Source: Gammaproteobacteria bacterium
GTDB taxonomy: Bacteria; Pseudomonadota; Gammaproteobacteria; Diplorickettsiales; Diplorickettsiaceae
Assembly (NCBI GenBank): GCA_013288455.1
Contig: JABDBU010000025.1
Location: 1-10,030, forward strand
Direction: 5' to 3'
Length of the DNA stretch: 10,030 nucleotides
How positions within the stretch are numbered: position 1 is the stretch's first letter; each line of letters starts with the position of its first letter. Below the pieces are notes generated by a model that had not been told where the DNA came from, ran no database searches, and saw only the letters and a list, made by a program, of their open reading frames with translations. Made by a program: the position numbers and the translations under genes. Of this stretch, positions 7,074-10,030 are shown piece after piece.

Positions 7074-7673
7074 TTATGTAATGCCAAAACTTACTTGTAA
7101 TATCTCCCATGTTCCCTCAATGTTGACTGCCAATACTCCGGCAATGATATGCGTTACTGCTTTCCCAAACGCGCTGCGAACGTTAGGATTGGATGATTGT
7201 GTCAAATAAACCCAGCCACGTACGAAGGAGATGCTACCTATTAATTGGATAAAGCGCAAAACAGCCTGCATAGCCAGTGGATTCAAAAGATGCTTGGAAG
7301 AATGATAACTCATAGGATCTGTCACAGTGGTGGTTGCAAACGTAGAGAATAACATAATTTTGAAAGCTTCAGGCATATACAAAAGGGCAGTACCCGCTAC
7401 AAAAAGCATCATCGTGGCTTTAAAATTGGTTTGTACTGACATCATCGTTCGTAAATCTCCGTATACTTTTAGCTGATAAACACCACGAAAAATAAATGAA
7501 ATTCCCATTAGATACGCTGTTGCGGTAACCAAGCGATAAATACTGGGAAACTCACGACTCAGGCTGATCAGCATGTTATCAACGCGTGGAAAGCCCACGC
7601 TAACACCACATCCACTGAGCAAGAAGCACACTAACAGTAAACAAACATGCTTCATCGATTTAATTATCAGCAT
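7074..7673 (-). CDS. icmC: Dot/Icm inner-membrane protein IcmC/DotE
   Basis: This is an inner-membrane component of the Dot/Icm channel, 199 residues against about 194 in Legionella. Hydrophobic segments lie near 8-22, 47-65, 86-104, 140-158 and 173-186. The IcmC-like core includes YRLVTATAYLMGISFIFRGVYQLKVYG (in parts 46-72), then RTMMS and FVAGTALLYMPEAF. ATG 7673 was chosen. ATG 7655 lacks any Shine-Dalgarno, and GTG 7712 would start inside the palindromic element just upstream. GGG about eight bases before ATG 7673 is the only ribosome-binding candidate, and the element supplies it. The N terminus ends in LLSGC (18-22), a good lipobox with Gly at +2, unusual for this protein. A small hairpin (ATAAG/CTTAT) lies just after the stop. 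Confidence 0.9.
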   Translation of the reverse strand: MLIIKSMKHVCLLLVCFLLSGCGVSVGFPRVDNMLISLSREFPSIYRLVTATAYLMGISFIFRGVYQLKVYGDLRTMMSVQTNFKATMMLFVAGTALLYMPEAFKIMLFSTFATTTVTDPMSYHSSKHLLNPLAMQAVLRFIQLIGSISFVRGWVYLTQSSNPNVRSAFGKAVTHIIAGVLAVNIEGTWEILQVSFGIT

Positions 7674-7677
7674 GATA

Positions 7678-7705
7678 TATACCCATTGTACTTGAAGTTG
7701 CGAAT
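7678..7705 (+). repeat. Left terminal inverted repeat of the element
   Basis: The sequence begins TATACCCATTGTACTTGAAG and pairs with the right terminal repeat at 23 of 28 positions. It lies immediately upstream of the icmC start and supplies the leader of that gene. Confidence 0.6.
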
Positions 7706-7721
7706 GCGCCACTTCAAGTAC
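7688..7721. repeat. Perfect 11-base inverted repeat at the element's left end
   Basis: GTACTTGAAGT (7688-7698) and ACTTCAAGTAC (7711-7721) are exact inverted copies with a 12-base loop. In icmG-icmC read-through RNA this would fold about 15 bases upstream of the icmC start and could affect its translation. Confidence 0.7.
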
Positions 7722-7742
7722 TTTCTTTGCGCGATGAGGATT

Positions 7743-7774
7743 TTCAAGGAAAGAACCGCGATTCTCTCCTTGAA
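7743..7774 (-). repeat. 14-pair hairpin, complete only on the icm-sense strand
   Basis: Bases 7743-7756 pair with 7761-7774 around a CGCG loop. Read as - strand RNA (the direction of icm transcription) all 14 positions pair: 12 Watson-Crick and two G-U. On the + strand the two wobble positions become A-C mismatches. No T-run follows on the - strand, so it is a stem-loop, not a classical terminator; it could pause transcription or protect RNA ends. Confidence 0.6.
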
Positions 7775-7807
7775 TGACTGCGCGGAAGCTTTGCTTTTGC
7801 CAGTCAT
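7774..7807. repeat. Second internal hairpin of the element
   Basis: ATGACTG (7774-7780) and CAGTCAT (7801-7807) are exact inverted copies. Inside them GCGGAAGC (7782-7789) and GCTTTTGC (7793-7800) pair around a TTT loop, with one bulged C. Two positions are G-U only in + strand RNA, opposite to the neighbouring hairpin. Confidence 0.5.
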
Positions 7808-7842
7808 GTGATCAAGCATACCGCTTGCTGTAAGTTAAAAAG

Positions 7843-7870
7843 ATTCGCATCTTCCAGTACGAGCGGTATA
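7843..7870 (-). repeat. Right terminal inverted repeat of the element
   Basis: Read on the - strand it begins TATACCGCTCGTACTGGAAG and matches the left terminal repeat at 23 of 28 positions. It starts right after the icmG stop codon. Continuing inward on the - strand, AAGAT-GCGA-ATCTT is followed by a short T-run, a weak terminator-like shape. Confidence 0.6.
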
Positions 7871-8590
7871 TTATCTATCATTTGGATTATAACCAATCAC
7901 AGCGCCGGAGCTTAGCGTAACAATTCCTTGATCAGGATCGATAGTATCGATCACACCGTAACCAGCTAAATTATCTCCTACCCCTAGCGTAAGCACTGAA
8001 CCGTCTTGCGTCGTAAACCAGACGCGGCCTGGAATCATCGCACGAACGTAGTACACTGTGTTTGGTAACCTATGTTTCCTTTCGATCTTCTTTGCCGCCT
8101 GCATCTGTTTTTGAATGAATAATTCTTGGGTTGCATGTAAGCTTTGCAGCTGATCGTCAACTTGTGCGATCTGCGTATCTAAATCTAGCAATGATGTCTG
8201 AACAGCGGATATTTTTGAATCCAGGGAACGAATTTCTGACTGGATATCGATCTGTCCCTGCGCAAGATGATCAAGGCGAACCATTGTTGGATCAGCAGGT
8301 TTGACATTGACAACGGCATCCGTTGCATTAGATTTTTCGGCTACTCGTTGTACTCCTTTCGTTATCTGTGTTGATCTTGTTAACGAAGTATGAATGAATC
8401 GTTTAATCAACCCATAAGCTCCGTAGATTAAAAATAAAAAGATAATACCTAAAACAATATGTCGCCGATTAATTTGTTCAAAAATATTCCTGTGTGCCGC
8501 TGTAGAAACTGTTGTAAAGCTTGCAGCTGATTCTGGCTGCTGCAACGAGTACTCTTCATCATCATTTACATGATCATTTTTTTTATCCAT
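7871..8590 (-). CDS. icmG: Dot/Icm inner-membrane protein IcmG/DotF
   Basis: IcmG/DotF is a bitopic inner-membrane protein of the secretion core; in Legionella it interacts with substrates and with the DotG channel region. Here it has 239 residues (Legionella 269). The acidic cytoplasmic N terminus is followed by one transmembrane helix (about 45-62), a helical coiled-coil stretch (about 102-172, heptads in DHLAQGQIDIQSEIRSLDSKI) and a compact periplasmic C-terminal domain ending VTLSSGAVIGYNPND. ATG 8590 is preferred over GTG 8593: GAGG lies five bases before the ATG but only two before the GTG. It starts 25 bases after icmE ends. Its TAA directly abuts the palindromic element, so the final codons may have been shaped by that insertion, although the C terminus reads as normal. 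Confidence 0.93.
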   Translation of the reverse strand: MDKKNDHVNDDEEYSLQQPESAASFTTVSTAAHRNIFEQINRRHIVLGIIFLFLIYGAYGLIKRFIHTSLTRSTQITKGVQRVAEKSNATDAVVNVKPADPTMVRLDHLAQGQIDIQSEIRSLDSKISAVQTSLLDLDTQIAQVDDQLQSLHATQELFIQKQMQAAKKIERKHRLPNTVYYVRAMIPGRVWFTTQDGSVLTLGVGDNLAGYGVIDTIDPDQGIVTLSSGAVIGYNPNDR

Positions 8591-8615
8591 CACAACCTCA
8601 CATTGTAGATATCTG

Positions 8616-10030
8616 TCACCCTAACTCATTTCCATTTGATGCGGATACAGAGAATAAATCAGAAAGAAATAAAATACCCATAGGGGTACCTGAATAAACA
8701 TGCACCGTCGGCGGCATACTAAAAACACTGCCAAGTACCGAAGCATACTGAACACCGACTTGACCTAAACCAACAAAAATTCGCTGACGAGGATTTAAAT
8801 TTAGCACAGTGCTCGATGGATTAATGATGACCGCTCCTGAATAATTTGCACCTGCAGCCAAGAAAGACTGACCATAGCCTTGTAGAAACGCAGCAGCAAA
8901 TAACGTACCATAACGTAACCAATAGTGGTTATTTGTATAACTCGATAAAGCAGTACGCGCTGTATTTTCATCGATAGCCACTGTGTTAATCGCAATACTC
9001 TGTGGCACATTGGGCAAGGTTAAGGTATTAAAAGCCAGTAAGACTTTTTTGCCTTGATTGGTTAACGTACCCAGCAAACGTCCTCCTTGAAACTTACCTT
9101 CCACGATTTTTGCCAATACAGGGCCAGGTTCATCGCTGTTTACTGCTGTCAATAACACAGCGTACATGATCGTCCCTGCTTTTACCACCGGAGGTGATTT
9201 TGATACCTCACTGCCTGCCGCAAACCCTGCCGTACCACCACCAATAAACTGATTAGATAACGATGAGGCACCGGTGACGTACTGCTGCGTTGGGGAAGCC
9301 CATGCTGCGAACAACTGAGTAGCTTGCGTCGACATTGATGCTTGTATTTGTTGTTGTAACTGTTCTGCCTTTTGTGCAGATATCTGCTGCGCCTGTCGCT
9401 CCAGAATTGCTTGTAATGCTGGATTTGAATTATCCGATGCCGACGGTATCAAACTAACCGCATTTTGATCAGGAAGATTGCTTACTCCAAGTCCCGCACC
9501 TAGTACATTGTTTGGAAAAGATCCAGAAGCGTTAAAAGTAGGCGCAACGGTACTGCCAATAGGATTACCCTGTGCATCACGTGCAACCCCATCCGCACCA
9601 ACGGTGGCCAGCGCCATACCTCGGCTATCTCTGACGATACCGGTACTATCTACCGTGCCAATTAAGTGGCCTTGCTTATCATAAATCGGTGTACCTGGCG
9701 CTGTGGCACCAATTTTTCCTAAAATTTGATGATTCGGCCCATAAGCAACACCATTTCGATCAACAGTGGCAATGACCTTACCCTGAGAATCCCGCACACG
9801 CCCATCTGATCCAACGGTTCCAATCAATTTTCCTTGATCATCGTAAACGGGCGCCCCTGGAATAACAGGATTTTCTTTATTCAAGGAACCTTTTATCAAA
9901 TTTGCATGGCCAATCACCTTACCATTGGCATCACGTACACTGCCATCAGCAGCCATTTCACCAATGACATGACCGTTAGCATCCCTAACCTTACCATCTG
10001 CTCCAGCGATTCCCAAAAAATGACCTTGCG
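8616..10030 (-). CDS. icmE: Dot/Icm core channel protein IcmE/DotG (VirB10-like), 5' part outside the window
   Basis: IcmE/DotG lines the channel across the envelope. Only the C-terminal 471 residues are present; the frame stays open to the right edge, so the TTG at 10016 is an internal codon. With that codon as 1, residues 1-152 are eight repeats of a roughly 17-residue unit (pattern IGTVxxDGxVRDxxGKV). Residues about 195-240 form a Gln-rich helical linker. A VirB10/TrbI domain covers about 277-456: VKAGTIMYAVLLTAVNSDEPGPV, RLLGTL, a membrane-crossing helix near 366-386 (YWLRYGTLFAAAFLQGYGQSF), and a closing YSGTPMGILFLSDLF. In VirB10 relatives this domain forms the outer-membrane core. It is the first gene visible in the - strand operon, and its promoter lies outside. 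Confidence 0.95.
   Translation of the reverse strand, partial: QGHFLGIAGADGKVRDANGHVIGEMAADGSVRDANGKVIGHANLIKGSLNKENPVIPGAPVYDDQGKLIGTVGSDGRVRDSQGKVIATVDRNGVAYGPNHQILGKIGATAPGTPIYDKQGHLIGTVDSTGIVRDSRGMALATVGADGVARDAQGNPIGSTVAPTFNASGSFPNNVLGAGLGVSNLPDQNAVSLIPSASDNSNPALQAILERQAQQISAQKAEQLQQQIQASMSTQATQLFAAWASPTQQYVTGASSLSNQFIGGGTAGFAAGSEVSKSPPVVKAGTIMYAVLLTAVNSDEPGPVLAKIVEGKFQGGRLLGTLTNQGKKVLLAFNTLTLPNVPQSIAINTVAIDENTARTALSSYTNNHYWLRYGTLFAAAFLQGYGQSFLAAGANYSGAVIINPSSTVLNLNPRQRIFVGLGQVGVQYASVLGSVFSMPPTVHVYSGTPMGILFLSDLFSVSASNGNELG
9561..10030 (-). repeat. Coding repeats in icmE, about 17 residues each
   Basis: Eight consecutive units can be aligned. Six have exactly 17 residues and two are longer (30 and 20) because of Pro/Gly-rich inserts ending PGAPVYDDQGKL and PGTPIYDKQGHL. 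Each unit holds two short DxxG-type turns, suggesting stacked beta hairpins. DNA identity between units is modest, so these are old repeats maintained by selection, not a recent expansion. They probably continue past the window edge. Confidence 0.8.

Larger units (their letters stand above)
7678..7870. mobile_element. 193-base palindromic MITE-like element between icmG and icmC
   Basis: Both ends begin TATACC when read inward. The first 28 bases of the left end (7678-7705) match the reverse complement of the right end (7843-7870) at 23 of 28 positions, including GTACT, GAAG and TGCGAAT. TA dinucleotides flank both ends, so a TA target duplication is possible but cannot be told apart from the TATA termini. 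There is no transposase gene inside. Three nested hairpins fill the interior. The right end touches the icmG stop codon and the left end stops five bases before the icmC ATG. This has the form of a non-autonomous inserted repeat; whether other genomic copies exist is unknown. Confidence 0.65.

Noticed and set aside
6901..7110. Open - strand frame of 69 codons spanning the icmC-icmD junction
   Set aside because: It overlaps the starts and ends of two recognised Dot/Icm genes in another frame.
7712..7812. Open frame through the palindromic element, in phase with icmC
   Set aside because: It has only a GTG near the icmC end and no ribosome-binding site; the openness is short enough to be chance.
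9561..10030. Regular spacing that might suggest a CRISPR array
   Set aside because: The repeats are degenerate at DNA level, lie in one continuous coding frame and follow a protein pattern with no spacers.

Overview
The window is from a moderately AT-rich gammaproteobacterium, most likely of the order Legionellales (Coxiella/Rickettsiella/Legionella relatives). The main reason is a run of Dot/Icm type IVB secretion genes in the canonical order icmE-icmG-icmC-icmD-icmJ-icmB. A typical gammaproteobacterial heat-shock sigma factor next door agrees. I cannot name the genus from sequence alone; a Coxiellaceae/Diplorickettsiaceae-type host-associated bacterium is the best inference.

Layout. Bases 1-116 are a leader with a short inverted/direct repeat. 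The + strand then carries rpoH (117-992), a 60-codon gene of unknown function coupled to it by an ATGA overlap, a stand-alone CYTH phosphatase-like gene, a DUF3579-type gene, and a secreted protein ending at 2872 that resembles periplasmic lysozyme inhibitors of the PliI type. Only 32 bases separate its stop from the stop of icmB on the opposite strand, so the two blocks converge. From 2905 to the right edge everything is on the - strand. In transcription order it is icmE/dotG (cut by the window edge), icmG/dotF, a 193-base palindromic element, icmC/dotE, icmD/dotP, icmJ/dotN and icmB/dotO.

How the genes work together. IcmE (VirB10-like core channel), IcmG (inner-membrane protein with a coiled coil), IcmC and IcmD (small membrane proteins), IcmJ (zinc-finger partner of the coupling complex) and IcmB (VirB4-like ATPase) are parts of one effector-secretion machine, which delivers proteins into a eukaryotic host cell. 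The putative lysozyme inhibitor would fit life in an invertebrate or protist host, but that link is inference.

The most unusual sequence is not a gene. Between icmG and icmC lies a 193-base element with 28-base imperfect terminal inverted repeats (23/28 matches) and nested internal hairpins. It abuts the icmG stop codon and ends a few bases before the best icmC start, so it looks like a MITE-type insertion inside an essential-type secretion operon. Two smaller scars are also visible: a nine-codon relic of icmD just after the icmD stop, and a 20-base tandem duplication that sets the last codons of icmB.
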